DNA of 42,566 nt from JANNMJ01 sp031397815 (GCA_031397815.1 JANNMJ010000180.1:1-42566); one strand, 5' to 3'. Shown: positions 7,862 through 16,013, numbered from the stretch's first letter. Numbers and translations: made by a program. Notes: generated by a model from the letters alone, not told the origin.

Positions 7862-8437
7862 TTAATTCGGCATTACCACTTTATCGATGACGTGAATCAC
7901 GCCGTTGCTTTGGAGTACATCGTAGGTGGTGATGCACGCCACATTGCCTTTTTCATCGACCAGCACCACGTTTTTCGGGCCGTTCATCATCGCTTTCAGG
8001 GTGCCGCCGCTGACGGTTTTGTACGTCGCGGTGCCTTTCCCGGCTTTGATATCGGCCATCAGCTTGTCGGCGGTGATTTTGCCGGACAGCACGTGGTAGG
8101 TCAGAATTTTGGTCAGTGTCGCCTTGCTTTCGGGCTTCACGAGCGTCTCGACCGTACCGGCGGGCAGGTTTTCGAACGCGTCATCGGTGGGGGCGAAGAC
8201 TGTGAAAGGGCCTTTGCCTTGCAGGGTTTCCACCAGCCCGGCCGCCTTGACGGCCGCCACGAGGGTCGTGTGATTCTTGGAATTGACCGCGTTCGAGACG
8301 ATGTCTTTCGCGGGATACATCGCCTCGCCGCCTACCATTACAGTAGTAGGGCTGAGGCTCGCCATTTGAGCCGAAGCAGTGGGGGCAGCCAGCACGAGGG
8401 CGGCTACCAGAGCCAAGGGAGCAACAAGGAATTTCAT
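7862..8437 (-). CDS. Secreted fasciclin (FAS1) domain protein
   Basis: The start at 8437 (MKFLVAPLALVAALVLAAPT) gives a signal peptide ending ASAQ and a 191-residue precursor. The mature protein is one FAS1 domain: H1 region TLVAAVKAAGLVETLQGKGP followed by FTVFAPTDDAFENLPAGTVE, the LTYHVLSGK segment, and H2 box NGVIHVIDKVVMP at the C-terminus. Single-FAS1 periplasmic or extracellular proteins are thought to mediate adhesion, but their bacterial roles are mostly unproven. It is monocistronic: a strong terminator follows and its upstream gap of 380 bases is non-coding. Confidence 0.92.
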   Translation of the reverse strand: MKFLVAPLALVAALVLAAPTASAQMASLSPTTVMVGGEAMYPAKDIVSNAVNSKNHTTLVAAVKAAGLVETLQGKGPFTVFAPTDDAFENLPAGTVETLVKPESKATLTKILTYHVLSGKITADKLMADIKAGKGTATYKTVSGGTLKAMMNGPKNVVLVDEKGNVACITTYDVLQSNGVIHVIDKVVMPN

Positions 8438-8818
8438 CAGGGTAAAAAGAGAAGAGAAAATGGAAGCCGGAAAATGCCGCTTCGTTTTTTTCTTGTTCAA
8501 GCTTTTTGCCAGAAAACTCCTGAAAATCAGGCTACGAAAGGACTTTTTTTTCGTTTCAGCCCCTCACTCTGAACGACTGCAAAGTGCCGGTTTTCCCCTT
8601 CGATGGCGCATTTTTCTATATCGAAAGTCGCGTTTTTGGGACTGAAGGAAGCTGCGAAAGGACGGTTTTTGTCCGAAAATCGCCCTAAAAAAGCCTAACA
8701 TTTTTTTGCCGACATTCCACCGCAACGTAGGGGCGGGCCTTGTGCCCGCCCGCGCACCGTGAATCAGCCCACATCGACTCACATCTCCCTCACATCCCCA
8801 CATCTCTCCCCCCCGCCC
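8438..8818. other. Non-coding gap with REP-like palindrome and CACATC tract
   Basis: 8438-8720 is unusually rich in T and A runs for this genome (several TTTTTT tracts) and contains no convincing reading frame. 8727-8754 is a copy of the GTAGGGGCGGGCCTTGTGCC / CGCCC repeat. 8770-8826 is a run of CACATC-type units that includes the stop codon of the glycosyltransferase gene (8819-8821). Any FAS1 promoter should lie in the T-rich part, but I could not find a clear TAnnTTTG. Confidence 0.6.
8727..8754 (+). repeat. REP-like palindrome GTAGGGGCG...CGCCCGC
   Basis: GTAGGGGCGGGCCTTGTGCC followed by CGCCCGCG: an imperfect hairpin (GGGCGGGC-CTTGT-GCCCGCCC). Related copies lie at 28764-28797, 28831-28862 (inverted), 35856-35892, 39313-39349 (inverted) and 42546-42566 (cut by window end). 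Confidence 0.85.
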
Positions 8819-8826
8819 TCACATCA
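8770..8826 (-). repeat. Short-unit CACATC/GATGTG tract at the glycosyltransferase 3' end
   Basis: On the plus strand the units are CACATCGACT, CACATCTCCCT, CACATCCC, CACATCTCTCCC and CACATCAC. On the coding (minus) strand this reads as GATGTG repeats after the stop. The last codons of the gene (GTG ATG TGA) come from the repeat itself. Confidence 0.8.
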
Positions 8827-10780
8827 CCTCCTTAAACACCTCCATCACGTCATACGCGGCGCGTTCCCACGTCAGGCGGCGGGCGGCGGCGGCGTTTTCG
8901 CGGACGGCCCGACGGCGGGCCGGCTCATCGCGGAGGAGCGACAGGACGTGCGTGGCCATCGCGATGGGGTCGTTCCAATCGGCGGTCAGGACGCCGGGGA
9001 GTACTTCGGTGGCGCCCGTGGTGGTGCTGAGCACGAGCGGCACCCCGGCGGCGGCGGCTTCGAGCGCTACCAGTCCGAACGGCTCGGAGCGGGCGGGTAA
9101 GCACACGACGGCCGATGCCAGCAGTGCCGCCGTCACGTCGGTATCGTCGAGGAAGCCGAGCAGCTCGAACTGCGGCGCTTCGAGTCCGGCGGCATCGGCG
9201 GCGGCTCGAACAGCATCGCGGAGCGGACCGTCTCCGGCCACGGCGAACCGGGCGTTCGGCAGCTCATCAGCCACCAAGCGGGCGATATCGACGAAGCCGA
9301 GCGGGTTTTTCTGCGCCGTCAGCCGTCCAACGAACAAGACCTGCGGCGCTGCGCCAACCGCGCGCGCCTCCCACTGCGGCCCAAGCGGCCCCGCCGTCAG
9401 GCCGTGATGCACCACGCGCAGCCGCGCCGCATCGACGCCGTAATGCTGCCGCAACACCTCCGCGCCGTAATGGCTGACGGCAATGATGCGGTCGGCAGCC
9501 CGGAAAGCGGCGCGCTCCAGCTCATATACCCAGCCGTGCGGCTGCGGCCCGTGTCGGTCGTACGACGTGCTGTGGACGTGCAAAACCAACGGCACGCGCT
9601 TCTCCAACCGAATCTCGACCCCCGCCAAAAACGTCGGCCAATCGTGCGCATAGACCACATCGACCGCATCGCCGGACGCCATTCGCGCCGCCAACCGGGC
9701 AAACTGCACTATCTCCGTATTCGACGAAGGCAGCGCCAGCGGGTTGATGGCGGGCTTCTGAAACGGCGCCAACGCCTCCGTCAGTGGGTCGGGTAGGGTA
9801 GGAGTGAGGGGTTGAAGCGGCTCGGTCGGGTCGGCAGTCGGCGCTGTTGAATCGGTGTCCGACGCGTTAATGGCGTTATCTGCCTCGTTTACGCTAGATT
9901 GAGCCTCGTTCTCGTTAGATCGAGCTTGGGTCTCGTTAGATCGAGCTTGGGTCTCGTTAGATTGAGCTTGGGTCTCGTTAGATTGAGCTTGGGTCTCGTT
10001 AGATTGAGCTTGGGTCTCGTTAGATTGAGTTTGGATCTCGTTAGATCGAGCTTGGGTCTCGTTAGATTGAGCCGGGTTCGCGTCGGATTGAGCTTCGTTC
10101 GCGTCAAATCGAACTTCTCCTACACGAAGGATAGACGGCGCTTCGGCGTATGGCGACGGCAAATCGACGTTTATGTGGCGCACTTGCTGCGCGAATACCT
10201 CGTAACGCGGCGGGCGCGGTGGGGCGGTGGCGGCGCGCACATCGGCGGGCGTCAGGTGGCTGAGGGCGGTGAGGCGGGCTGGGCCGGGTTGGGAGTAGGC
10301 GCGGCCGGTACCTATAGAAGAAGCAGGGCGTTGAGTGGAAGGCGCTTCGTTTGATGGCGAATCAGTCCAATCTACTGAGTCAGCCGAGTCAGCAGTTGAG
10401 GTAGTGGGAGCGCTCGGCTTTTGCGTGCGTCCGCCCCTGCCGGGTTGGCCCGCTACCGGCTCGTCGGGCCATTCGGCGGAAGGCGGGAAGTGGCGAAGGG
10501 CGTCGGGGCCGTCGTCGTCGGCGCTCACCAGTGCGCTCAGGGGGGGCGTGGCGGCTTCGTCTTCGTCGTCTTCTTCTTCTGTTGAAACGGGAGCCGCGTC
10601 GGGCAAGCGCGGCACAATGACCGACAGCTCTACGTGCATCGCCAGCTCGTGCGCGAGCCGTACCGATGCCGTACCGAGGCCGCCCGTCAGGCGCGGGGCG
10701 TATTCCCAACCGAGCAGCAGCACGCGGGGCAGGGCCGGAATAGGCGTTTCGAGCGAATCGGCGGAAGTAGACACGGTCAT
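8819..10780 (-). CDS. GT-B glycosyltransferase (glycogen/starch-synthase-like, GT4/GT5) with a repetitive insert
   Basis: From the ATG at 10780 (MTVSTSADSLETP) the protein has 653 residues. The N-terminal Rossmann half starts RVLLLGWEYAPRLTGGLGTA, the arrangement of GT4/GT5 enzymes (glycine loop for the sugar nucleotide). The C-terminal half has VLFVGRLTAQKNPLGFVDI, AGDGPLRDAV, LLGFLDDTDV and the E-x7-E region EPFGLVALEAAAAGVPLVLS, so both domains look catalytically competent. Between them is a ~200-residue low-complexity insert (acidic stretches, then about eleven heptads of the QSNETQA type at 9888-10115), which makes the protein much longer than usual. An alternative start is 10834 (MPLQGYF). 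It is divergent from the GH31 gene, suggesting a role in storage or surface glucan metabolism. Donor and acceptor are unknown. Confidence 0.85.
   Translation of the reverse strand: MTVSTSADSLETPIPALPRVLLLGWEYAPRLTGGLGTASVRLAHELAMHVELSVIVPRLPDAAPVSTEEEDDEDEAATPPLSALVSADDDGPDALRHFPPSAEWPDEPVAGQPGRGGRTQKPSAPTTSTADSADSVDWTDSPSNEAPSTQRPASSIGTGRAYSQPGPARLTALSHLTPADVRAATAPPRPPRYEVFAQQVRHINVDLPSPYAEAPSILRVGEVRFDANEAQSDANPAQSNETQARSNEIQTQSNETQAQSNETQAQSNETQAQSNETQARSNETQARSNENEAQSSVNEADNAINASDTDSTAPTADPTEPLQPLTPTLPDPLTEALAPFQKPAINPLALPSSNTEIVQFARLAARMASGDAVDVVYAHDWPTFLAGVEIRLEKRVPLVLHVHSTSYDRHGPQPHGWVYELERAAFRAADRIIAVSHYGAEVLRQHYGVDAARLRVVHHGLTAGPLGPQWEARAVGAAPQVLFVGRLTAQKNPLGFVDIARLVADELPNARFAVAGDGPLRDAVRAAADAAGLEAPQFELLGFLDDTDVTAALLASAVVCLPARSEPFGLVALEAAAAGVPLVLSTTTGATEVLPGVLTADWNDPIAMATHVLSLLRDEPARRRAVRENAAAARRLTWERAAYDVMEVFKEVM
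9888..10115 (-). repeat. In-frame 21-bp minisatellite (QSNETQA heptads) inside the glycosyltransferase
   Basis: About eleven tandem 21-bp units, plus-strand form TCTCGTTAGATTGAGCTTGGG. They encode QSNETQA or RSNETQA with degenerate outer units (QSDANPA, RSNEIQT, RSNENEA, QSSVNEA). The central units are nearly identical and the edges diverge, as expected for recent slippage. Because 21 is a multiple of three, all frames remain open across the array. Confidence 0.95.
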
Positions 10781-10880
10781 CGGTTTGGTAGCGAATACAG
10801 TACGTTCAGGTAAGAAATAGCCCTGTAGAGGCATTGGGCCGCGATTGCCGGTCGCGTCACGGTTACTTTTACAACCCTTA

Positions 10881-10888
10881 CAAATGTA
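10881..10888 (-). promoter_or_regulatory. Candidate -7 element for the glycosyltransferase
   Basis: The minus strand reads TACATTTG, matching TAnnTTTG. Predicted transcription would start near 10874, 40-95 bases upstream of the two possible start codons (10834, 10780). The -33 position does not match TTTG/TTG, so this is tentative. Confidence 0.4.
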
Positions 10889-10963
10889 GGCGGAGCCGCG
10901 CAAGCGCTCTCGTACGGACGCGGAATGGCGCGGGCGCTTGTCCATTTACTCCTTATATCTGTT

Positions 10964-11005
10964 TCACATCCCCACATCTGTCCACATCCCCACATCTTCC
11001 CCCCA
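10964..11005 (+). repeat. CACATC tract in the 5' leader of the GH31 gene
   Basis: CACATCCCCACATCTGTCC, then CACATCCCCACATCTTCCCC, ends directly at the ATG at 11006. The leader is almost purely pyrimidine/A, leaving no Shine-Dalgarno sequence. Confidence 0.8.
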
Positions 11006-13420
11006 ATGTCTTTCGAAGGAAATTACATGCTCAACGACCTGGCAGGGCGGCGCGAAGAGCGCGCTCCCGGTCAGGCCAACAGCGGGCAGCGAGTGCTCGG
11101 CACCACCGATTTTCTGTTCCGCTGCGCCGACGGTTGCGCGCTTCTCGTGCAGGTCGTCTCGGATAAGATTATCCGTCTGCGGTACGCCCCCACCGGCGCG
11201 TTCCCGGCTGATTTCTCCTACGCCCTCGACCCCGCGTTCGAGCCCGTCGCGCCCGCGTTTCTGGAGTTCAAGGAGCGCCCCGAGCTGTACCGCATCACCA
11301 CCGACCGCCTCATCTGCACCATCTCCAAGGATGGGCTGAAAACGCGGTTCCTCGACCGTTCCGGGACGGTTTTAAGCGAAGACGAGCGCGGTTTTCATTG
11401 GGAGTTCGACGCCGAATCCGGCAACGACATCGTTAAGATGAGCAAGCGCGTGCAGGCCGGAGAGCATTATTTCGGCCTCGGCGACAAAGCCAGCAACGCC
11501 AACCTGCGCGGTCAGCGGTTCAGCCTCTGGGGAACCGACCGCTACGGCTACGAGAAAAACTCCGACCCGCTCTACAAGAACATCCCGTTCTACGTCTCGC
11601 TCCACCAGCGCGCCGCCCACGGCATCTTCTTCGACAACTCCTTCGGCTCCACCTTCGATTTCGCCGCCGAGCGCACCAACGTCACGAGCTTCTGGGCGCA
11701 GGGCGGCGAGATGAATTACTACTTCGTCTACGGGCCGTCGCTGCTCGAAGTCACCGAAGAATACACCTGCCTCACCGGTCGCCCCGAGCTGCCGCCGCTC
11801 TGGGCGCTGGGCTTCCACCAGAGCAAGTGGAGCTACTACCCCGATGAGCACGTCCGGGCCCTCGCCGACCGTTTCCGGCGCGAGCAAATCCCCTGCGACG
11901 CCCTCTACCTCGACATCGATTACATGGACGGCTACCGGTGCTTCACGTGGCATCCGGAGCGCTTCCCGAACCCCCGCGCCCTCACCGACGACCTCCGCGA
12001 GTACGGCTTCCGCCTCGTCACCATCCTCGACCCCGGCATTAAAGTCGACCCCGAGTACGCGGTTTATCAGCAGGGAATCGCGCAGGATTTCTTCTGCCGA
12101 CGGCCCGACGGCCCGCATTTGCTCGGCACGGTCTGGCCGGGCCTGTGCCACTTTCCGGATTATACCAGCCCGAAAGTCCGCACGTGGTGGGCGTCGCTTT
12201 TCCCGCCGCTGATGCAGGAAGCGGGCGTTTCCGGCGTCTGGAACGATATGAACGAGCCGGCCGTATTCGAGACCGGCACGTTCCCGAGCGATGTGCGGCA
12301 CGATTACGACGGCCACCCCTGCTCGCACCGCAAAGCCCACAACGTGTACGGCATGCAGATGGCCCGCGCCACCTACGAGGGCGTAAAAGCCGCCGTCTAC
12401 CCCAATCGGCCGTTCACGATCACGCGCTCGCTCTACAGCGGCGGCCAGCGCTTCGCGTCGGTCTGGACCGGCGATAACATCGCCACTTGGGAGCACATGT
12501 GGCTCGCCAACATTCAGTGTCAGCGCCTGAGTATCAGCGGGGTTTCGTTCACGGGGTCTGATGTCGGCGGGTTCATCGACCAGCCCACCGGCGAGCTGTT
12601 CATCCGATGGCTCGCGCTCGCCGTGTTCCATCCGTTCATGCGCGTCCACTCCTCCGGCGACCACGGCGAGCAGGAGCCGTGGAGCTTCGGCGAACCCTTC
12701 ACCGGCCTCGCCCGCCGCTTCATCGAGCTGCGTTACCAGCTCCTGCCCGCCCTTTACACGGCGTTCTGGCAGTACGCCGAGCGCGGCACCCCAATGCTCC
12801 GCCCGCTCGTCTACCTCGACCAAGACGACCCCGAAACCTATCAGCGGATGGCCGAATTCGCCCTCGGCGACCATCTCCTCATCTGCCCCATCACCCAACC
12901 CGACGCCGAAGGCCGCTGGCTCTACCTGCCGCGCGGCGACTGGTATTACTGGTACACCGACGAGCCAAAAGAGGGCAAACAGGAAATCTGGGCCGACGCC
13001 ACCCTCGACCGAATCCCGCTCTTCGTGCGCGCCGGGGCCGTTCTGCCGCTTTGGCCCGTCCGCCAACACACGGCAGCCGGTCCACCCCCAGACGGCGTCG
13101 TCCTGCACGCCTACTGGAAAAACGGCCACGAAACCACCGAGCTATACGAAGACGCCGGGGAAGGCTACGCCTACGCCGAATCGGCCCAAAAGTGCCTAAA
13201 AACCTTCACCCTCGACGGCACCGAAACCGCGCTCACGCTCACCCAGCACCTCGACGGCGCTTATCGGGCGCCCCACGCCAAGGTGCGGCTCGTGCTGCAC
13301 GGCCTGCCGTTCGTGCCGGTCGCTATCGAAGTGGATAACGAGCAAGTCGGTTTTGATTCACTCAACTCGCTGGAAATCATCCTCTCGGCGGCGTTCGGCG
13401 AGGTCAGAATCACGGGTTGA
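11006..13420 (+). CDS. Glycoside hydrolase family 31 (alpha-glucosidase type)
   Basis: From the ATG at 11006 (MSFEGNYMLNDLAGRREE) the product has 804 residues and no signal peptide, so it is probably cytoplasmic; an earlier in-frame start would translate the CACATC tract. GH31 landmarks are in order: N-terminal beta-sandwich (about 30-230), YLDIDYMDGYRCFTW, nucleophile Asp414 in GVWNDMNEP, acid/base Asp490 in VWTGDNIATWEHM, then SGVSFTGSDVGGF and HPFMRVHSSGDHGEQEPW. C-terminal beta domains include the DUF5110-like segment (ELYEDAGEGYAY). The WNDMNEP signature and the downstream loops match retaining alpha-glucosidases that act on malto-oligosaccharides. Its divergent partner is a glucan-synthase-like glycosyltransferase. 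Exact substrate is not fixed by sequence. Confidence 0.95.
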   Translation: MSFEGNYMLNDLAGRREERAPGQANSGQRVLGTTDFLFRCADGCALLVQVVSDKIIRLRYAPTGAFPADFSYALDPAFEPVAPAFLEFKERPELYRITTDRLICTISKDGLKTRFLDRSGTVLSEDERGFHWEFDAESGNDIVKMSKRVQAGEHYFGLGDKASNANLRGQRFSLWGTDRYGYEKNSDPLYKNIPFYVSLHQRAAHGIFFDNSFGSTFDFAAERTNVTSFWAQGGEMNYYFVYGPSLLEVTEEYTCLTGRPELPPLWALGFHQSKWSYYPDEHVRALADRFRREQIPCDALYLDIDYMDGYRCFTWHPERFPNPRALTDDLREYGFRLVTILDPGIKVDPEYAVYQQGIAQDFFCRRPDGPHLLGTVWPGLCHFPDYTSPKVRTWWASLFPPLMQEAGVSGVWNDMNEPAVFETGTFPSDVRHDYDGHPCSHRKAHNVYGMQMARATYEGVKAAVYPNRPFTITRSLYSGGQRFASVWTGDNIATWEHMWLANIQCQRLSISGVSFTGSDVGGFIDQPTGELFIRWLALAVFHPFMRVHSSGDHGEQEPWSFGEPFTGLARRFIELRYQLLPALYTAFWQYAERGTPMLRPLVYLDQDDPETYQRMAEFALGDHLLICPITQPDAEGRWLYLPRGDWYYWYTDEPKEGKQEIWADATLDRIPLFVRAGAVLPLWPVRQHTAAGPPPDGVVLHAYWKNGHETTELYEDAGEGYAYAESAQKCLKTFTLDGTETALTLTQHLDGAYRAPHAKVRLVLHGLPFVPVAIEVDNEQVGFDSLNSLEIILSAAFGEVRITG

Positions 13421-13462
13421 AGAGAGAATGAGCCCGGTTCTTGAAAAAACATTCGGCCTCAC

Positions 13463-13495
13463 CTTGTCAATGCGCCGCAAAGCTGCCTACCTTTG
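13463..13495 (+). promoter_or_regulatory. Bacteroidota-type sigma-A promoter for the small basic protein
   Basis: CTTG at 13463-13466, a 21-base spacer, then TACCTTTG at 13488-13495. This fits TTTG-N19-21-TAnnTTTG very well. Transcription should begin near 13502, leaving a ~50-base leader before the ATG at 13552. Confidence 0.8.
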
Positions 13496-13551
13496 CAGCC
13501 CGAATTAAAAGACCACTCGGCTCCCCGCGCGGGAGCGAAGTTGCTACTCCG

Positions 13552-13806
13552 ATGACAGTTACCCGCCTCAAGCGCAAAGACCGTAAGAACCTCGCTCGCG
13601 CCGTCAACAAGACCCGCGTGATCAAGCAGCTCCTCTACCGCCCCGTTATCAAAAACGTGGACGCTGAAGTACTGCAAGCGAAGTATGGCACCACTACCGC
13701 CGCCCCTAAAGCCGCAGTAGCCGCCCCCCAGAAAGAAGTCGCCGCCGCCGAAGCCGCCCCCGTGGCTGCCGCATCGGCTCCGGCAACCGAAGAAGCAGAA
13801 GCATAG
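13552..13806 (+). CDS. Small basic/alanine-rich protein conserved in Cytophagales
   Basis: The 84-residue product begins MTVTRLKRKDRKNLARAV: a strongly basic N-terminal half (to about residue 45, KNVDAEVLQAKYG), then an Ala/Pro/Glu tail (KAAVAAPQKEVAAAEAAP...). I recall near-identical small hypothetical proteins in Hymenobacter-type genomes; no function is known to me. The basic head and acidic, alanine-rich tail suggest a nucleic-acid-binding or ribosome-associated protein, but that is only inference. The start is chosen at the ATG 57 bases after the TACCTTTG element; an earlier in-frame ATG at 13441 lies upstream of the promoter. It is flanked by a good promoter and a very strong terminator, so it is probably highly expressed and monocistronic. 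Confidence 0.8.
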   Translation: MTVTRLKRKDRKNLARAVNKTRVIKQLLYRPVIKNVDAEVLQAKYGTTTAAPKAAVAAPQKEVAAAEAAPVAAASAPATEEAEA

Positions 13807-13890
13807 CCTGCGCGGCCCTACGGCCGCCGCCGTGCTACCGATTTAGTAGGGATACGCATAGGAGTAAGGTTTAAGGTGAGAGAAAGGGAG

Positions 13891-13932
13891 GTGTGGCTCC
13901 TTCGTCTTCGGGCGAAGGAGCCACACTTTTTT
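13891..13932 (+). terminator. Strong rho-independent terminator
   Basis: GTGTGGCTCCTTCG (13891-13904), an 8-base loop, the perfect complement CGAAGGAGCCACAC (13913-13926), then TTTTTT. It ends the small-protein transcript. Confidence 0.95.
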
Positions 13933-13995
13933 CTTTGTGGCGCTTACCGACATTTCCCCACCCGTTAGCTGACCCATCCGTAGGTAAGCATCCTT

Positions 13996-14162
13996 AATTC
14001 CCCAACCCCGAAGGGGGAGCCCCGAAGGGGCGGGGTGGGGAACGCGGTTACGGTCCGGCGGCTGAGCCAATGTGAGATTGGGTTCTCATAGCGGGCTGTA
14101 TCTGCGTGTCCCCCCACCCCGGCCGTTCCGGCCACCCCTCCCCTCCGGGGCGGGGAGTTTTT
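13996..14162. repeat. GC-rich intergenic repeat, modules Y then X (copy 2)
   Basis: This has the same building blocks as 6971-7165 but in the order Y (CCCCAACCCCGAAGGGGG, GCCCCGAAGGGGCGGGG, GCGGTTACGG) then X (GCGGGCTGTATCTGCGTGTC, CCCCGGCCGTTCCGG, CTCCCCTCCGGGGCGGGG), separated by ~35 unique bases. It fills the convergent gap between the small protein and the H-NOX gene. I see no gene in 13807-14238. Confidence 0.8.
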
Positions 14163-14238
14163 GGGCCTGATACGGGAAAGGGACGTTGCTATCCGTCTAT
14201 TGCGCTGGCGCAAACCCGCCAATAACTCGCAATTTGAG

Positions 14239-14811
14239 CTAAACCGCAACCGCCCCTGCTTTCACAGGACGCTCCACCCGCTCAATCAAAATCTCCACGG
14301 ATTCGCCGCTTTCGCTGGTGATAGGGGTGATGCGGAGCTGGTCTTCCTCGCCGTAATGGTGGGCGATGCCGCGCACGATACCGACTGCGAGCGCGCCCAT
14401 CCGCCGGGGGGAAACGTAGCGCACGCGCACGCTGCCGGGGCTAAGGCGTTCCACATCGAGCACCGGCGGCGCCGAACCGCTCATATCGCGCCGGACGGCG
14501 GTGTGCATCACGCCTTCGGTATGAACCAGAAAATCGAGCGTCCGCCAGTCGGGTTGAATCAGCTTGCGGTACATGAAGAGGAGATCGGGCACGAGGAATT
14601 CGCCGAATTTCTCCTGTAAAACCATCGGCGAAATACCCACGTGCTCCGCCGCTACGCCGACCAGCTTGTATAAATGCTCGTCGGGGTACAGACCCTTGAT
14701 CTCAAAATCAGCCTCTGTAATGCCGGTCAGCGCCACCAGCCGGTGCCACGTAGCAAAGTCAAATTGATGCGTAACGAAGCGCTTGAGCAGAACGAGGATG
14801 GTGCCGTGCAT
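14239..14811 (-). CDS. Stand-alone H-NOX (haem NO-binding) domain protein
   Basis: The 190-residue protein begins MHGTILVLLKRFVTHQFDF, the usual H-NOX start, and has one domain. The haem-contacting motif YxSxR is present as Tyr132-Ser134-Arg136 (RYVSPRR). The proximal His is His103 by alignment of HTAVRRDMSGSAPP with H..I...YP....P in characterised H-NOX proteins, and the structurally important Pro115 follows. The position of the distal-pocket Tyr that lets some H-NOX proteins bind O2 (nine residues after the YxSxR Tyr) is Leu141, so a NO/CO-selective sensor is predicted. H-NOX genes are often next to a kinase or cyclic-di-GMP enzyme; here the neighbours are gpsA and a small basic protein, so its partner is unknown. 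Confidence 0.88.
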   Translation of the reverse strand: MHGTILVLLKRFVTHQFDFATWHRLVALTGITEADFEIKGLYPDEHLYKLVGVAAEHVGISPMVLQEKFGEFLVPDLLFMYRKLIQPDWRTLDFLVHTEGVMHTAVRRDMSGSAPPVLDVERLSPGSVRVRYVSPRRMGALAVGIVRGIAHHYGEEDQLRITPITSESGESVEILIERVERPVKAGAVAV

Positions 14812-14943
14812 AAGAGGAAAAAAGGAAGCCCGTCAGGTACGGCTCCACCGCTGCTAACAGACGCTACCGCAAGAGGTTTTAGCGTTCGAAAGCAATAAAA
14901 CATCATTTATTCAACTGCCCGGTGCCGGAGGATTCTTATGAGC

Positions 14944-15954
14944 TTACGCGAATTTGTCGCGCAGGATTTGCAGCTCCACGGCCGGAGCAATGCGGCCGTA
15001 TAGAATATTATAAGCCGCATCCGTAATCGGCATCACCACGCCGAGGCGCCGGTTCAGCTCCCACACCGACTTCACCGCGTAGTAGCCTTCGGCGACCATA
15101 TTCATCTCCATCTGCGCCGATTTTACCGAATATCCGCGCCCAATCATATTGCCGAACGTGCGGTTGCGCGAGAACTGCGAATACGCCGTCACGAGCAAGT
15201 CGCCGAGGTAGGCGGAGCCTGCTAAATCGCGCTCGAATGGCAGAATCGCGTGCAGGAATCGCTGAATTTCCTGTAAGGCGTTGCTCACCATAACGGCTTG
15301 AAAATTATCGCCGTAGCCGAGGCCGTGGGCAATGCCGCACGTCAGGGCGATGATGTTTTTCATGACGGCGCAATACTCGATACCGTCGAGGTCGGCGGAG
15401 GCGGCACAGCGGACGTAGCGGTTGCGCAGGAGCGCCGCGAAGTTCTCCGCCCGGTCCATATCCGGCGAGCCGATGGTTAAGTAGCTCTGCTTTTCGAGCG
15501 CCACTTCTTCCGCGTGGCACGGCCCCGCCACTACGCCGAGCTGCGCTGAAGGCATGTCGAACTGCTCGCGCACCCAATCCGTGACGAGCACGTTCAGGTC
15601 CGGCACCATCCCTTTAATGGCGGAAATAATCGTTTTTCCGGCCAGCGCATCCGGCGGCAGCTCACGCAAAGCCGATTTGATGAATGCCGCCGGAACCGCG
15701 AGCACCACCCAATCGGCGGCGGCAACGGTGGCGCGCAGGTCGGTGGTGGGGAGCACGCGCCGCAGGTCGAAGGCGACGCCGCTGAGGTAGCGGGGGTTGT
15801 GCCGGAACTCGCGCAGGTGCTTCACGTCGGCAGCCTGCCGCAGCCACCAATGGACGGTATGACCGTTCTCCGACAGAATTTTGGTCAGGGCTGTGGCCCA
15901 CGAGCCGCCCCCAATCATCGCAATGTTGGCGGGCGCTTGGTCAGAATACTGCAT
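14944..15954 (-). CDS. gpsA: NAD(P)-dependent glycerol-3-phosphate dehydrogenase
   Basis: The 336-residue protein starts MQYSDQAPANIAMIGGGSWA (start at 15954; a longer frame would run into the terminator of the next gene). It has the N-terminal nucleotide-binding motif IGGGSWATAL, the substrate/catalytic region with VMKNIIALTCGIAHGLGYGD, and the YLGDLLVTAYSQFSRNRTFG segment typical of GpsA. The reaction is reduction of dihydroxyacetone phosphate to sn-glycerol 3-phosphate for phospholipid synthesis, in the cytoplasm. Length and motifs are normal. A terminator of the adaptor gene lies immediately upstream, so it has its own promoter; a TACCTTGC near 15966 resembles a weak -7 element. Confidence 0.93.
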   Translation of the reverse strand: MQYSDQAPANIAMIGGGSWATALTKILSENGHTVHWWLRQAADVKHLREFRHNPRYLSGVAFDLRRVLPTTDLRATVAAADWVVLAVPAAFIKSALRELPPDALAGKTIISAIKGMVPDLNVLVTDWVREQFDMPSAQLGVVAGPCHAEEVALEKQSYLTIGSPDMDRAENFAALLRNRYVRCAASADLDGIEYCAVMKNIIALTCGIAHGLGYGDNFQAVMVSNALQEIQRFLHAILPFERDLAGSAYLGDLLVTAYSQFSRNRTFGNMIGRGYSVKSAQMEMNMVAEGYYAVKSVWELNRRLGVVMPITDAAYNILYGRIAPAVELQILRDKFA

Positions 15955-16013
15955 TAGCTGCAAGGTACGGCCGGGGCAACCACCCGATAAAAGTGAAGGC
16001 GTTGGGTAGTGGC

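Noticed and set aside
8564..8803. 79-residue frame on the minus strand in the gap before the FAS1 gene
   Set aside because: Encoded by the REP palindrome and CACATC tract (RAGTRPAPT is the translated repeat); no signal or domain.
9888..10115. Possible CRISPR array
   Set aside because: The 21-bp units are contiguous with no spacers and encode an in-frame peptide repeat; it is a minisatellite.
10925..11005. Earlier start for the GH31 protein (27 extra residues)
   Set aside because: The extension (HPHICPHPHIFPP) is the translated CACATC tract; it is not a signal peptide.
11372..13129. 585-residue open frame antisense to the GH31 gene
   Set aside because: It lies wholly opposite a gene with complete GH31 motifs; the Val/Gly/Glu/Arg-rich composition is what a high-G+C reverse frame gives, and it has no recognisable domain.
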